From Syngnathus acus (Eukaryota; Chordata; Actinopteri; Syngnathiformes; Syngnathidae): a stretch of 64,000 nucleotides of DNA. The position numbers were made by a program, and so were the translations under genes. The DNA lies in NCBI RefSeq assembly GCF_901709675.1, contig NC_051107.1, positions 2,659,501 to 2,723,500 of the forward strand. Reading direction: 5' to 3'. The notes under the pieces are model-generated. The model was not told the origin of the DNA. It did no database searches and saw only the letters and a program-made list of their open reading frames with translations. Position 1 is the first letter of the stretch. Every line of letters begins with the position of its first letter. Shown here piece after piece: positions 12,200 to 27,100 of this stretch.

Positions 12200-15100
12200 T
12201 TATTTTGTATTTTCTTCTTCTAAGGGTTTGAGATGTGTGGGTTTGCGGATGTGTCTCATGTTGGCACCTGGTTGGGAGGGCTTGAAAGGGGCTTGAGAGC
12301 CGTAAGGTTTGGGTAGAGGTAGAGCATCGGCGTGGGGGATGTAGGCATCGGGTCGGCTCTCCGCCGTGGTGTACTGTCCGTTGGGCAAACGCTTCCACTC
12401 GTCGTTGTGTGCCAGCTGCACATATGCAAGCAAGCCAGTTTTCATATCGACGCGTATGACCTTGGAGTGTCGAAGCGAAATTCAATTTTGCCCGAGTATA
12501 ATCACGAAAATGGAATAATAAATTCAATATTTGTGATATGTCAAAACAAACGCAAGTGCCCGGAATGATAAAAATATATCACTCCGAGGGGTAACAAGAC
12601 GTTGTTATTCTCTCAAGAGCACATTTTCAGTCAAGAGTGAACAAACAACACAGCGGCGCTGAGATTAAGGTGCCGTGCTTTCCATCTTCTGGCTCATTAA
12701 AGCCATTTGGCCAAGCTCTGACCCAGATGCACTTTTCACCACAAGAATTTGGAGGCACTTTCTGCAAATGGGTCTGGAGAGTTTGTTAGTGTCGCAACTC
12801 ATTTTTATGGATTTTTCAAAGCAGGCAAAAATCGATTACCGTATTTTCCAGACTATAAGACGCACCTAAAAACCCAAAATTTTCTCAAAATCCAACAGTG
12901 CGCCTTATAGTCCGGTGCGCCTTGTATATGGACCAAATTCCTAAATTTAAACTGGCCCGAAGCATTGTGTCATGAAATCAATCATAAGTGGCCCGCTGAA
13001 GACTATGAATCATGAATCAAAAAGACTATGGATCATTATTTTGTGATTATAAAGTCATTTGTTGTGTCTGAAGTTGAAATAAAAAAGATAAAATGGAGAA
13101 TGATTTGATTTGGATTAAAAATCTGACATGATGCATTAATGGTGCGCCTTATAGTCCGGTGCGCCTTATATAAGGACAAAGTTTTAAAATGGGCCATTCG
13201 TTGAAGGTGCGCCTTATAGTACGAAAAATACGGTATCTTACATTTTTTGCTGGCTGGAATAAATCTCGTACAACCGAGAGGCACTAGCTAGCTAGCTTGC
13301 ACACTAACAGGTTCGGGAATTTACTTAACATGGAATAATGTCGCGCAAGCTAGCTACTTGCTAACAGGCTCGGGAATTTACTTAACATGGAATACTGTCG
13401 CGCATTCCATACATCCAGTATGCCGTATTATAAATGGGTTAAAGTTCTACCCAAGGAAAAAAAAGCAACCCTGCCCCCTTTGACCTTACAGTCATGCAGC
13501 CTGAAAATGAGGTGAGCTGAAATCCCCGAACAGACTTCAAAGCATATGAATGGATTATTGCCCGGCACGAGAAACATTAGCTTTAAACCAGGAAGGGAGG
13601 GGGGGGGAGGAGGATGCACGGATGGCTAACAGACAGGAAACACAATGAACTGGGAAGTTCACGAGGAAGATCTCATTTGCATTCGGAGTCTTTTCGAGGC
13701 TGGAAACGGGAATAAAGCCGATGAGGGGGAAAAAAAACGTGTTTGTGTGTTAAACCTCTCGGTATCATCACGCGCACACGCGCAGGTATAAAGCAACACT
13801 TCCCGAGCCTAACAGCTTTAATCAATTCCTGCCTCGATTCTCGTCTTCATTCTTCTCTTCTCCCTCCCCCCTTCCTCCTCTGCCTCAGGCGCATTAATCA
13901 AGTCTTGACCAATGATCTTTGCGAGTGTATTTCTTTACCCGATCTCGCTCCTCTTTGTCTCTCTGTCTCCTCTTTTTGTCCCGGAGCATCTTCCTCCATT
14001 CTTCTTCCATCTCGGGGCAAGGCGGCAGGCCTTGCTCCAAGCGCCTCTGGCATCTGTCCATCTAGAAGCCAATAAAACAACATGTAGTAAATAGACTCCG
14101 GCCGACCTCGAAAGAATTAGGACACTGTGGGGTGATGATTCCGTCCTGACCTGAAGCTCTTTCTCTTTGACTTCCTGCTGGAGGCATAAAACGGCGGCCT
14201 GCTTCATGGAGACTTCTGCAGACGCGCCCATCAAGCGGCGGCTGGTTTCGATGATGTGGCTTCGTAGTTCGTTCAGCTAGATCACGACAAGATTAGTCGT
14301 ATGCGTTAGCGTAATTTCGTCTTTTTGAGTTTTACCTTCTTGGATAGCGACAGTTTGTCGTGTTTGCAGTTGGCATTCTGTTCTCGGAGATCGTCCGAGA
14401 GACGCGTCACCTGCTCCACCAGGAGCTCTTTCTCCAAAAGTTGCCTGTCCCTTTCTGCAAGGCTGACCTCTAACTGCAACGGGAGACACACAGCAGTTTT
14501 AAAAATTCCACTTGAGCAAAAAAAAAAAAATAATGTTGCGGCGTACCTTCTCGATCTTCTTGACCAGTTCAGGAGACGAAGCATCGGTGCCTTTAAGCGT
14601 TTTGTAATCGGCTGTTTTTGTCAGATTATCGAGCGTCTTGTCCCGGACTTCTAACATCTGAATAATTGTAGAGAGAAAGGGGAAAAATCCAAAAATATTG
14701 GATTATAAAAAAATATTTTATTATCTCCTCTTTAAAGCTGCACACTGGTCTTTAAAATAAAGTTGGAATTATATCTGGGTCACAGCACCAATCAAAAAGT
14801 TCTGGTTCCAAATTCTACCAATCATTATAACATTAATGCTCGTAATAATGTGCAGACAGTAACTACCAGATAAAATAAATTTGAAATATATCCGGGTCAC
14901 GGCACCAATTAACTCCACTGATTTCAACTGTTAAGTGTTGCAAGGTTGCAGAAATCCAGGAAAAAGGTCACAGCGAGGAGACGGCCACGTAGCTCAAGTC
15001 ACCTCGTATCAAACACGGCTATGGAGTCATAAAAATATGTATGCACAAAATAGAACGGAAAAAAAAAACCCCTCAGACATCCATCCAAAACAGCAAGAAG

Positions 15101-18100
15101 CAACATCAGAAAATATTTATAGACGCCGTAGGGGATCAAGTTGAAAACCTCGACGAAGCAACTGGAAAGACCGTGGTGGGGAGGGGAGGGGGGAGAACAA
15201 CAGGGTGTGAAAACAAAAAGCGCGACACAGGGGGTCGTGACCCGGTGTGACCCGTCTTATGAAACCCGCGCGGATTAGGCCTGTTTGCACGCCTCTATGG
15301 TCACGTGTGTGAAGCGGTGGGAAGAAAGCCAGCGTGAAACCAAGATGATGATTCCCATTTCCTCTGACTTCCACGAGATTAATGAAGCTTTCCGAGTGTG
15401 AACGGGCGGGTTTGATTCAAAGCGACGTCTCGGAACCTTTAAATACAAATCGTACGGGCGTCACGTGAAACCGGCGATAGAGGAAGAGAGATAAAGTCGT
15501 ATCAAACGGCGGCAGATAAGGGATGTGAAATCGAAACGGCTGAGAATGAAAGACGAAGTTAGGAAAATAAAAATTGGGTTTGACAGAGTGATGCGCGTTA
15601 TCTCGTTTCCCATAATAAGACACAGACGATATCACGTTCGACAAGGAAAATTATCGTAATATCATCGGTGCGACACTTAATGCACGAGAGAATAAAAAAA
15701 AAAACTTACTCCACGGTATACAATCCACTAAAAAAAGTCATCTAGGGTTTCCATGGTAACAACAGCCGAGCTATCCCGCTAATTACTAGATTTTGAAAGC
15801 AAAATGTCGCTTTTTTCAAACAATACCCGATAAGAGAAATTGGATTAAAAATATAGAATAAATGGGCGGAGCTTCCACGCTTTGATTATCTCCGGCAAAT
15901 TACTTGATAATGATTAAGCCCCCCCCCCACTCACCCCCCGCCCCTCCCACCCCCCAAACCACCCGCCTCTTTTATGATTGTCGGGAAAAGATAGAAAAAG
16001 AGAGAGAGTACAAGACCTCAGGCTTGGGCAAGTCTCAGAACACGTTAAAAGAATGATAAGTAGGGTCCAGGCCATGCATGAAATTAAAAGTCTTTATATT
16101 GTAGGAGGTAGAAAAATAAAGTTATGCTTGGAATAAAAAAGTGGAATATTTGTAGACTGAGCATATGTCGTGGCCACGTGTCTCGACTGTGGATTTCCCC
16201 ACGCTGCCTTTCCAGACAGGTTGGATGAAAATTTAGGGACGGACACAAAATGACTCACCACCATTGGGAGTGTGCGGCATGTCATCCGCCCCTCCCTGGA
16301 TGAAAAAAGTGAGGGAGGGGGGGGGGCATGAAGCACATAAGGGCTGTTTTGAAGTGTTACAAGGGGAGTTATGGCGCAGAGAAATGCCAGCAGCTCATCA
16401 ACAACATCCGACAGCAGTCTGTGTTTATTTTGCTACGATTAAAATTCCAAACAAACGACAGCAGCCGCCGCCGCCGCCGCCGTATTGAACTACAATAGTC
16501 TCGCAGATGGCCTAATCCATCTTTGTCTAAATTTGCCATCAAAAGTGGCGGGCAAGGGAGGGGGGTGGGGGCGTGCGGATAAAGCGATCACAGATGAATA
16601 CAAATGTCGGAAAAATGGTTGACTAAACAACCTGCATGGGGATTGAATTCGCTCGCTGAATGAATTGAACTGGCAAGACTCCGAGGGTAGATTACATTTG
16701 TGCGGCGTGGAAGATGATCCGTTTTACACAGGAAGGGAGGGGGGGGGGATTGGCCAGATGAACCGACAGAAGGTATCACACTGGAAGTCAGGCTCGTGAT
16801 ATTAAACACTGACAATCCACCCCGAGAACCGAGTCCAAATGCTATTTTCTCGGTGTCAAGGCAATCCATCTAGTAGTCTTGAGTCATTGTACTGATGCCA
16901 TTACGTGAGAACAATCGGAAAATGTCGCTACAAATTTTGGGTTTTCAAGTAAAAGCTGGTGGGAGACACTGTGGCTACTTGACGGATAACAACAGACTGC
17001 ATGAAAACAGTTGATAGACAAAATAGCAGATGGGAGGGGCGAAAGGCCGGGGGATTGTCTGGTTTTTGGCAACATGGGGTAAAGTCACATCCAACGATGG
17101 GATGCATCAGTAAGTCAAGCGGGTCAGCATGATTTTGAGTGACAACGCCCGATCTGCCAATGAAAAGAGGCACTGTGTTCATAAACCAAGGTAAGGTTTC
17201 CCATTGAAATGAATGGAAACGTAATTAATCCGTTCAGGGCCCAAGTTTTTTTTAACCAATAAGTGGTCCTCATCTATCCATTTAAAACTATTATTGCTCA
17301 TTAACTTTAAGGATGTCCAGTTTTGGCTGTTCATCTGGTTGAGTTTCAAGCTGAGCTGGTTGTTTAACATACACATCAAGTTGAGCAATCCTGTAGCCAT
17401 AATAACTCACGCCCAACCTGGACTTGAAAGATGTTGACACTATTACGCTTGAAGCGACAGGTTGACGCATTGCATGGTAACGCATTTACCGGCAGGAAGG
17501 TCCAACCTCATGTAATGGATTCCCATTATGATTACCTCGAGCTGCAGCATAATGAGCTCCTCCTCCATCTTCTTCTGAACCAGCATATCCTTCTTCTTAA
17601 AGCCAATCTGTCTCTTCGCCTCGCCGATGGCCACCTTCAACTCTCTCTCTTCCTTCTCCAAGATTTCCATTGCCTCGTTGCCCTCGGCGATGGCCGCCTC
17701 CTGCGAGTTGACCTTCTCTTGGTAGTCGAACAACACCTCCTCGTGCTCCAGCAGCTGAATACCGCTGCGAGGCGGAAGGGACAAGATATGTGGCACGCTA
17801 TTTGAATCACAAATGCGTCGGTAGATTCAAATGCTGAACGCACAGAAAATTGCGACGCTGAACGGCTCCTTCCTGGTTCTTGCCGAGGTCGATTAGAGCT
17901 TGCTCCTGAAGACTGATCACTTCCCTGAGTCTGTGTAACTCCGCTTCGTTGTCCTCGAACTCTTGGTTGACCTGACGTCTTTGCCAAGCAACCTATGGGA
18001 TGTTCAATAAATAAGGAAAATAAACATATTAAATATCCAACGCTGAAAAAAATTTAACAGGATACCTTGCTGATATTGTTGCGTAGCTTCTCTCGTATTT

Positions 18101-21100
18101 TGCAGCAATTGGAGACTTTCTTTTGAGCTTTGGAAAGCAAACTGTGAAAAATAAAAAATAAAAAAATAAAAAAATAAAAAATAAAAAGATTTCCTGTAAT
18201 GCTTGTGAATCAAACAAGATACCATCAAGTGTCATGTCTCAACCTGTCCTTCTCCGTGACGATATTCTTCCGGATCTCCAACTCATTTTCCAGCACCATT
18301 GCCTGTTCCGTCAACTCGGCGATAGTCTGCGAGGCGATCTGCTTCAGCTTGACATACTTATTTTTCTCCTCTGTGATCACGTCGTAAAGTTCGCCATACT
18401 GTAGCACTCTGAGGAATAAGGAAACAATTCATTAGCGGCTCAGTCGGGCTTGAAATGAGTGCGCGCCGACAACAGATGCCTTTTGCTGACAGCTTCCCGT
18501 TGCTGTCAAATGAGCTTTTTTTTTTTTTTTTAAAGTGGTCACAATGTGCTGCATGTAGATCATGCCCTCACTCTCGCAAACATTACATGCAATTGTGTGT
18601 GTGGGGGGGGGGGGTCTGCAAAGCGGAATGACAACAACCACAAAAAAAGCGACACCTTCGCTGCAGCATGGCGCTCAGCTTGCTGTACTGCATCACGATG
18701 AGCTCCTTCTCTCGAAGTTCCTCTTGGATGTGCTGCTTCATTCGCTGCGGGTGGATTCAATCACACAGGTGGAGCATTTTATGGTGTTACTAGCGGCGGG
18801 GAAAAGACATGAGTAGGGCTGCGGCGATTGAATACTTCTAGAATCGATCAGTCTACCGATTAATCGGGAAAATTGGTTGCGCGTTGATTAACGAGATTTG
18901 ATTGAGTGACATGGGTGCCATGAAATGAGAATGTGGATCGAGGTTTTTATAGTTAACCAAATCCTCTCAAGTAAAAAAAAGAGTCAATTTCAGTAGGGCT
19001 ACGACGATTGAATATTTCTAGAATCGATCATTCTACTGATTAATCGGGGAAACATTGGTTGTGCGTTGATTAACGAGATTTGATGAGTTGGAGCTGGTGA
19101 GTGACATGGGCGTCAGAAAATGAGAATGTGGAACGAGGTTTTTATAGTTAACCAAACGCTCTCGAGTTAAAAAAAAAAAATTCAAGGACAAAATACATGA
19201 AAAACAAAAAATAAATGAAAACTAATTGATCTTACGTTTATAAAAAACTAAAATTAATTACTGCAAAAATGTCCTTCCACGCAAAAAATACTAAAAAATA
19301 ATAATTATAATATATTAAAAAATGAAAAGAAATAGGAAAACAAATATAATAAAGGAAAATGAAGTACTTTGCTTTTAAAAACTAATTAAAACTAAATCAA
19401 AATGAAATAAATCGAATAATAATGATCGCTGTGAAGCTTCAAGATAGAATCTCCTTCACCATTTTTTTTTTGTAATCAAATCACACAAGTTTTCCGATTG
19501 ATCGTTTCAGCCCGAGACACAAAACATTTCAGTCGATAAAATCTTTGTGTCTGCTTCAACCACATGGAACGTATTGCAAGTGATTACGTGTGCGCGAGTA
19601 GCACCTGAGCTCGGAGCATCTCACGGTGCTTCTGGCCCCTCTCTTCAGCTTTGATGTACGTCAAACATCGGAGGTGATGCAGTTCTTCTCTCAGGCTGTC
19701 CGATTCTCTCAGCAGCGCCTGAATGATCCCAGACTGCTGCTGCTTCTGGCTCGTCTTGTCGGCTCTTGATAACTAGCAAGGGAGCAGGTGGGGTAGAATA
19801 CTTTGCATTGTTCTCAGCTGAAAAACAAGACTCGCTTTTTGGATAGCGTTGCTATTTGTTAAATATGGGGGCGTTTAAGAAAAAAACGACAAAACAACGC
19901 TACCTTTGTCCGCGTCTGAGACTAATGAGGTGGCGCACGTTGCAGTCGCTAACAGCATGGCGCCCGCCCACATGTAGCGCATGCATCCTCACCTGTTTTG
20001 CAACGCTCACTTTGAGAGCACCCACTTCCTTCTGAAGCGTCGTCCTCTGCGTGACATTAGGCCCTCTTTTCCGAAGAGCCTCCAACTGGAAACGCAAATC
20101 AACGTGAGGACTTAGTGGAGAAGTTCAATAGGCGTATTCCAAATTGCTAGCATTTTATTATTATATATTATTATCATAGCATTTCAATTGGTAGAATTTT
20201 AGCGATGTCAAAATTAATTGATTAATCGACAACTATCGGGATACATTTATATATCATATTTTTAATTTTTTTAAATCTTTCTCGTTTTTTCTTATATATT
20301 GTTATTATAGCATTTCAATTGCTAGAATTTTAGCTATGTCAAAATTAATCGACAACTAATCGGGATATATTTATATATTATTATATTTTAATTTTTTTTT
20401 CAAATGTTCTTATTTTGTTATTATATATTATTATTATTATTCTAGCATTTCAATTGCTAGAATTTTAGCGATGTCAAAATTAATCGATTAATCGACAACT
20501 AATCGGGATATATTTATGTATTATAATATTTTTAAACTTTTTAAAATTTTCTTATTTTGTTATTATATATTATTATTATAGCATTTCAATTGCTAGGATT
20601 TTATCATGTCAAAAGTAATCGATTAATCAACAACTAATCGAGATTTAAATATATTCGATGGTGACAGCCCTAGCAAACATTACGATTTGAATATAAAAAA
20701 GGATGTAAGAAAAAACCCATCCTACCTAAGTTGGCCGTAAAAAGCATTGATTTGCAGAAACACTGTTTGCGACATTTCCTAAATATGTGAAATCCCCCGT
20801 GTGTCATCCATCTTTCCTTTTATGTATGCATGAGATGTGCTGACACCAATTCCCTTGATTCCCCTTCTCGTCTTTCTTTCGCTTCGCAAACTGTTCACAG
20901 CGGCTAAATTACAGGAAGCTGACAGATTTGGAAAAAAAAATAAAAAATACGTTCCTGATGGATATGAATGTTCCTGATAACAGAAACAGCGAGTCAAAAA
21001 ACGTTCCCAAACACCTGCAGTGTTAACTGTGGTCGTAAAAGCGATAGCAGAATTATCGCAAAGGCCTTTTTACTCATTTAAATACGTTACGCAATAACTC

Positions 21101-24100
21101 ACCTGTGCTTGCATGTCAACGCAGGTAGATTGCGTGTGTTTGAGCTGCTCAGTGGCCGTGGCCAGCGTTCGCTCCATCCTCTTGAGGTCTTGCATCTGCC
21201 TGAGGAGACACACAGCTTTGAAATATTCATCACCACCATCATCAAATCAATTGTTAGCGTACATTAGCGTGTAAAAGCTCAAATTTCATCTCTAGTTGCT
21301 TTACTGTTGTTTCTTAACATGTTTTTAATTTTTTTTTACTGAATGCTATTGTTTTAATTTGTTTTAACTTATTTTAACTCTTTGTCTAAGTGACTTTGTG
21401 TGACTTGAAAGGCGCTTCTAAATAAAATGTATTATTATTATTATTATTATAATCGGGAAATCGGCAAATTTTCCATACAGTGTGTTGTTAAATCGGATTA
21501 CATAAGCATTTTTTTTTTGTGGTATTTTCACCTTTTTTTCTCTTTGAGCTGCACAGACCGAGTCTCGCAAAGCAGCTTGTGCTCACACGTGATACTTTGC
21601 AACTTCATTTCCAGGATCCCTCTGGTAATAAAAAACAAAAAACAAACGCACACAAAAAAAAATTCAGTATAATTTTACAAATTACATTCACTCCCAAAGA
21701 CGGATTCAGACGTCTTTTCAGATTCCATCCATTCGAACCCAGAATGATATTTTAGAATAAATTAAAGGATTTACCTGCGTCCTATCATCTCAGCTTCCTC
21801 CTCCCTGATGACCTCATGTTCCTTCTGCATGTCACTACATTTCCTCTGTGTAGCCTCCACTCGTGCCTGAAGACCTTCCATCTCCTTAGCCAGCTCCTTC
21901 TTTTGTACCCTGAGGAGGTCATTTTGTTCCTCCACTTCCTTCATTTGCTGTTTAATTTGGGCCAACTGGGCGTCCATCGCTCCCAACGTCTTTACTGCAG
22001 CTCTAAAGGGCCAATTTGGTTTCACACTCATTACATCTTGACACCTTCAGGTTCCAAAAGTGGCAACAAACAGCTTTTAGCTCTTGATTTAAAAGCGCAA
22101 TGAAGATTTATTAGGCAAAGTTGCAACATTATGTTTTTTTAAACCCAATTCAATCTAATGCAGATTGTAATTTAGCGATTTGAGTGCATTGACAGAAGGA
22201 GAGGAAAAACATCAGGTGGCGAATTGAGCCATTTCTGTTTTCTCGTGCTGACTCAACCGAAGGCGTCTAAGCAGCTCATTTGGAGTTTATACCCCGAGCA
22301 TTTGGAACATTTCCTCCACTTATTGGACACAGATTGTTAAACGTGTCTAAGGGACTCACTCCCTCTTGGTACGTTTCTCTCCGATCTCCTTTAAAATCTG
22401 CTCAGGTGCGGCGAGGAGTCGGGTTTTCTCGGCCTTGCAGCACACAAACACACAAGAGAGGCAGAAAGTAAATTTGTTATTTTATTGACGGCGAGATGGA
22501 ATCCGAGACACACACCTCTTTGATTTGTATGATTTTTTTCACTTCTTCCAGATCCTTCTCTTCTTTGAGTGTTTGGGTTTGGTAGGTCTCCATGTCTTCC
22601 TTAAGATTTCTGTTTGAGTAGAAATTTCATGCACAAGTCATGTCAAACAGATGATTTTATTTTATTTTTTTACCTGATCTCCATCTGTCTCTGGGCCACT
22701 TCCTTTTTTAGTTTTTCATATTTGTCTTGCAAGGTCACCGTGGTGCTTTCGAGTTCCTGCGGAATCTGGAACAGCGACTGATTATTTATCAACTCGGGAA
22801 TCTTCAACAATTCGTCTGTAAACTTACGTCGAGTTTCGACGCGATGTTGCTCTCCTTCAGCAGACATCGCTTCTCTTCCCGGAGCCTGCACCAAAGGGAA
22901 AGTAAGGTGAATGGAATATTAAAAAAAAAAAATGTGACAAGGGATGCACAAAGTAGATTTGAGTTATTGTTTTGTTTTTTTTGTTTTAAACCGAGAGGAC
23001 ATTGTACTGAATGTTCGGGAAGCGCCGGCGCATGTTATCACGTTGCCTAGTAATGTTCCAGTGACCTCCCGCTGACCTCCAGAGGGGGGAGGGGGGGAGC
23101 ACTGAAGTGTTCTTTTCCATTTCTCTGGGTGCATCCGACCCCTTTGGACGCACCGATAGCGGCGTTGAGGGATTTAGAGGAAGGAAAAAAGCGAAGCCTG
23201 TGGCACAAGTGAGGAAAAATGGCTCGCCAGAGATGGGGCAGAACAGAAATAACTCCAGCACTGACGTCAAGACTCTAACCTGCGTAGAGCACTCGGACAT
23301 GTAAACACATCCCGGGGAGGAAACATTAAATTCCGCTGGCGACTGGCTCAACAGTTGTTGAGATAAAGCTTAAAACCACTTTGTTGTTTTACTCCCTCCC
23401 CCTCCCCCTTCTAAAACGAAAAAGTTGCTTATCGGGTTCTCACCACTCCAGCTTCTGCTGCGTCACGTAGTCTCGATCCTCGGCCGCTTTCAGCTCGGCG
23501 AATGCCCGTAGGAGCTCCTGCCTTAGCTTGCCCGCCTCACTCGTGGGCTCCTCGGAGAAGCTCGACTCGCTTCTCTCCGCGTCAACTTGAAGCCGCCTCA
23601 GCTCGGCGCGAAGCCTCTTGACCTCTTCCAAAAGACGGCCCTCGGAATCCTGGGCACTGTTGGAGGGAAATATTCAGTGAGCTGTAAAATATTATTAGTG
23701 TCAAACACGAGGCCTGGGGACCAGATACGGCCCGTCGCATCATTTTATGTGGCCCGCGAAGATAAATTTCGCAATGACTGTGTCTTTACTAAAATTACAA
23801 ATTGTCTTTTTTAAACATAGAGATATTGCGAGCAAATTTGATTATCTTTTTCAACTATTTGAACAGTTTTTACGACAAAAATGAGTTTGACATTCATCGG
23901 CAATCAATCGGTTAAAAGTTCTGATCAGTCAGTTTTCTACTTTGTTCTTTATTTTGGAATTCAACTACATTCACATCCAAAATGGCCGCATTAGTTTTGG
24001 CACACAGTTCTAGCGTCTCCACCCTTTCGTCTCAACTTGAGCTTTACTTTGGCTCCCGTGTATCAACAACAACAAAAACTTTTGTTTCCACTAAAAACTA

Positions 24101-27100
24101 CCCAGCATACCTCTTGATTTCTTCACTGAATTCCCTGTAGATCGATTTCAACTTGTCCACTTTGCTTTGACTCATTTTGCCTTGTGATAGCATCTGAAAG
24201 GCAATAAAAAAAGTCAATAAAATGGACACATGTAAAAAGAAAAAAGCGTAGTAATTCTTCCCGTTAATCGGAAAATCGGAAATAAAACCTTTATCGGCAC
24301 CGATCGAAGCATCACAATTTCCTGACCTCACTGAAAAGCTAATCTCTAATTCCAAAGATAAAAAAAAAACAAATAGCGGAAATTTTCCATCTTAAAAAGG
24401 TATGCAGGGAAAAAAACATGGTGGTCTGATTATCTGCTCGTTGAAAGAGTTGCTGTGGGTAAATTTCCCCCCGTGGCGTGGTACTTTAGCGTGTCACAAT
24501 GATGGAAAAGGCGGACAGGTGCTGGGCTCTTATCTTTCGAGCCAGGCCGGTCGGGATGAGGGCATAATGAGGTGGGTAACCTTGAATGTTCTCCAAGTTA
24601 TCTAAAAACAACCGTATCGACTTTTAAATATAGTTAATGATGTTGTTTACGATTCATTTAAAAAAAAAATGTGTCACAATCTTTCATCTTGTAAGTGGGT
24701 CATACATGCCTGCATGTTTATTGTTTAGTCATGAAATTGATCACAGACTCCGGGATCAAATTTTATTATGGTACAGCTCATCCAAAAGGAATGAGAACAA
24801 TCGAACGGATTTAGATGATTCCGATGAGTCACCCGGTGTTGTGATTTCGACCGTCACAGATGACGCAGCGGGCATTTCGGATGCTCGCTTTATTCGAAAC
24901 AGCCCTAGAGCGTTTTTGAGGTCAGGCCTCGCCCCTTTTCCGGTGATGAGACCGTTAAAGAGAATTGGAAGATTTTTATAGGGGTGAGCGCGTAAGGTGT
25001 AACATGTGGCCGGCCATCTTTGAAGTGAGACGATTGCTCAATTCGATTTATGCCCGAAGACAGCAGGCGGTCTGGATTTGGACATGCACGTGGAAATAAT
25101 TGAATAAAGCAGGCAGGAACGCGCTTAAAAAGAAAAATATAAATTTTACAGCTAAATTTGTATGATGGAGTTGTGATAAATGTTTGTGTGACAGTCTGAA
25201 TCAAAACAGAGCACGACTGAAATGTTCTGTATTGATCTCATTAGATTGTGCAGGTAAAAAATAAAAAAATAAAAATAAAATATAATAAAACAATAGAATA
25301 ATACAACAATGAACAAATAAAAATAAATAAATAAATAAATAGTCTGGTCGGTGAAAAAATTGTGCAGGTAAAAATTTTAAAAAATTTAAAAATAATAGTC
25401 TGGTCGGTGAGAACATTGTGTATTGCAACCACAAGGAGAAAAAATAATAATAATAATGCTCATCACTGTGGAGGGAATCATCACCTCTCTCGCAATCCTT
25501 CCTGTCATCATCCGATATTGACTTTTTGATTTGAAATTGAGCTCTGAGGCCGACTGAAGAGCGCCGAAAAGGTAAGGGACCTTCAGTTCTAATATTTCCC
25601 GTCGACTTCTTCGGTCTACGTTATAGAACGAAAAATATTCTGTTAGCATCCTGGTAAACAATAACTGCAGGCAAGAAATGGACGTAGGATGAAGCTTTAA
25701 TATAAGTAAAACATTTTTTTAATTAATTAACATCTGATGCAATGTTAAAAAAAAACTGGAAGTTACTCCAAGCACACAGAGAATCCTTAAGCAGCGCAAA
25801 TGAATCGAGGACATCCACAGAAGTCTTAATGACATCCACAAAAGCAAGTCCGCGGGATCCACTTAACTTTGCGTTTTAATTTCCATCCAGCAACTGTGGG
25901 CAGCCGCTGGTCAAGACTGACATCACCTTCTTGTACAAAACACCAAAGAACATTAGTACAAATTTATTTTTATGCTTTCCCTCGTTCCCATGTGATAAGG
26001 GAGGGGAAATAACATTAAAAATTAATACAGGACAGAAAAGCAATAACACTCATTTGTAAGTCTCTAATGAATGCTACACCCAAATTAATTTGCTGAATCT
26101 CAAGTAGCCAGCCAGTCCCAGAGGTTTGAAAAAGCTTGTTAGTACTGAAGTAGAGCTGCCGGAATGAATCGATTAATCGGCAAGGAATGGATTATCGAAA
26201 TAATCAGCAACCGATTTTTATAATCACGTTAAATTTTTTAGAGCTATTTCTTTGCCTTAGTATTTTTCTAATGTCAGTAATTCACTTTGAAACGGATTAT
26301 TCGATTAATCGATTCAAAAAATGTTCGATAATGACAGCCTCTTTTATGCTGCCTCACAAAAAGGGTCAAGTCAGTTGAAAAAAAAAATGCATCGCCCTTA
26401 AGAAAGTCGAGTTGTTTTCATCCTCGGGGAGACGGGCTGACTTCCGAGTGAGGCGGGGTGTCACCAAACGATGGCCGCAGCCCAAGGACATACAATTTGC
26501 TCTTTTTAAAAAAAAAAAAACATAAGATGTTGCGGCACGGCTTAAGTTTTCGCAATGCTACCAATATGTCAAACGCCATTACGTAATAGCGCTGCCCCTC
26601 CCATCCTCTTCAAGTCGGAACCCTCCCTTCCTCTCTCCTCCCTCCCTCCCTCGCTCGCTCGCTCGTCCTCATATTAATGACACAGCATCGCAAGCAGCGC
26701 CAGTTCCCCTGCACTCTCTCATCCTTGCAGGTTGCTCTCACTCATACTCAGACTCACCGATCTTCACTTTTTTTCCAGATCACTTTTTTTTAGCGACTCA
26801 ACAAAAATGAGGACTCTCCTAGTTTGGACCGTTCTCCTGCTCACGGCCACCTGCCATGCGGTGGTGGACTTCCCCGGTAGTTCGCACCAGAAGTGGGACT
26901 CGAGAGGAGACTCTGACACCTCCTGTGCCATCAAGCTGAGACCTTCAGGCCAATGCGGGGGTTCCGGGGCGGAAGAAGGTGAGGAGTGCCCCTACCAGGT
27001 GACCCTGCCTCCTCTCACCATCCAGCTCCCCAAGCAGTTCAGATTACTCGAGAAGACCATGAAGGAGCTGCAGAACCTCAAGGAGGTGGTGAACAAGCTG

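Noticed and set aside
22670-22894. Single 74-codon exon reading of ccdc146 at this place
   Set aside because: A strong donor at 22827 and acceptor at 22766 split it; joining the two exons puts the first part in the frame that continues the coiled coil.
25386-25661. 91-codon minus-strand frame in ccdc146 intron 1, considered as a missing ccdc146 exon
   Set aside because: The exon at 33474-33581 already joins exon 2 at 24193 in phase and matches human; the frame here has no coiled-coil pattern and runs into AT microsatellite sequence.
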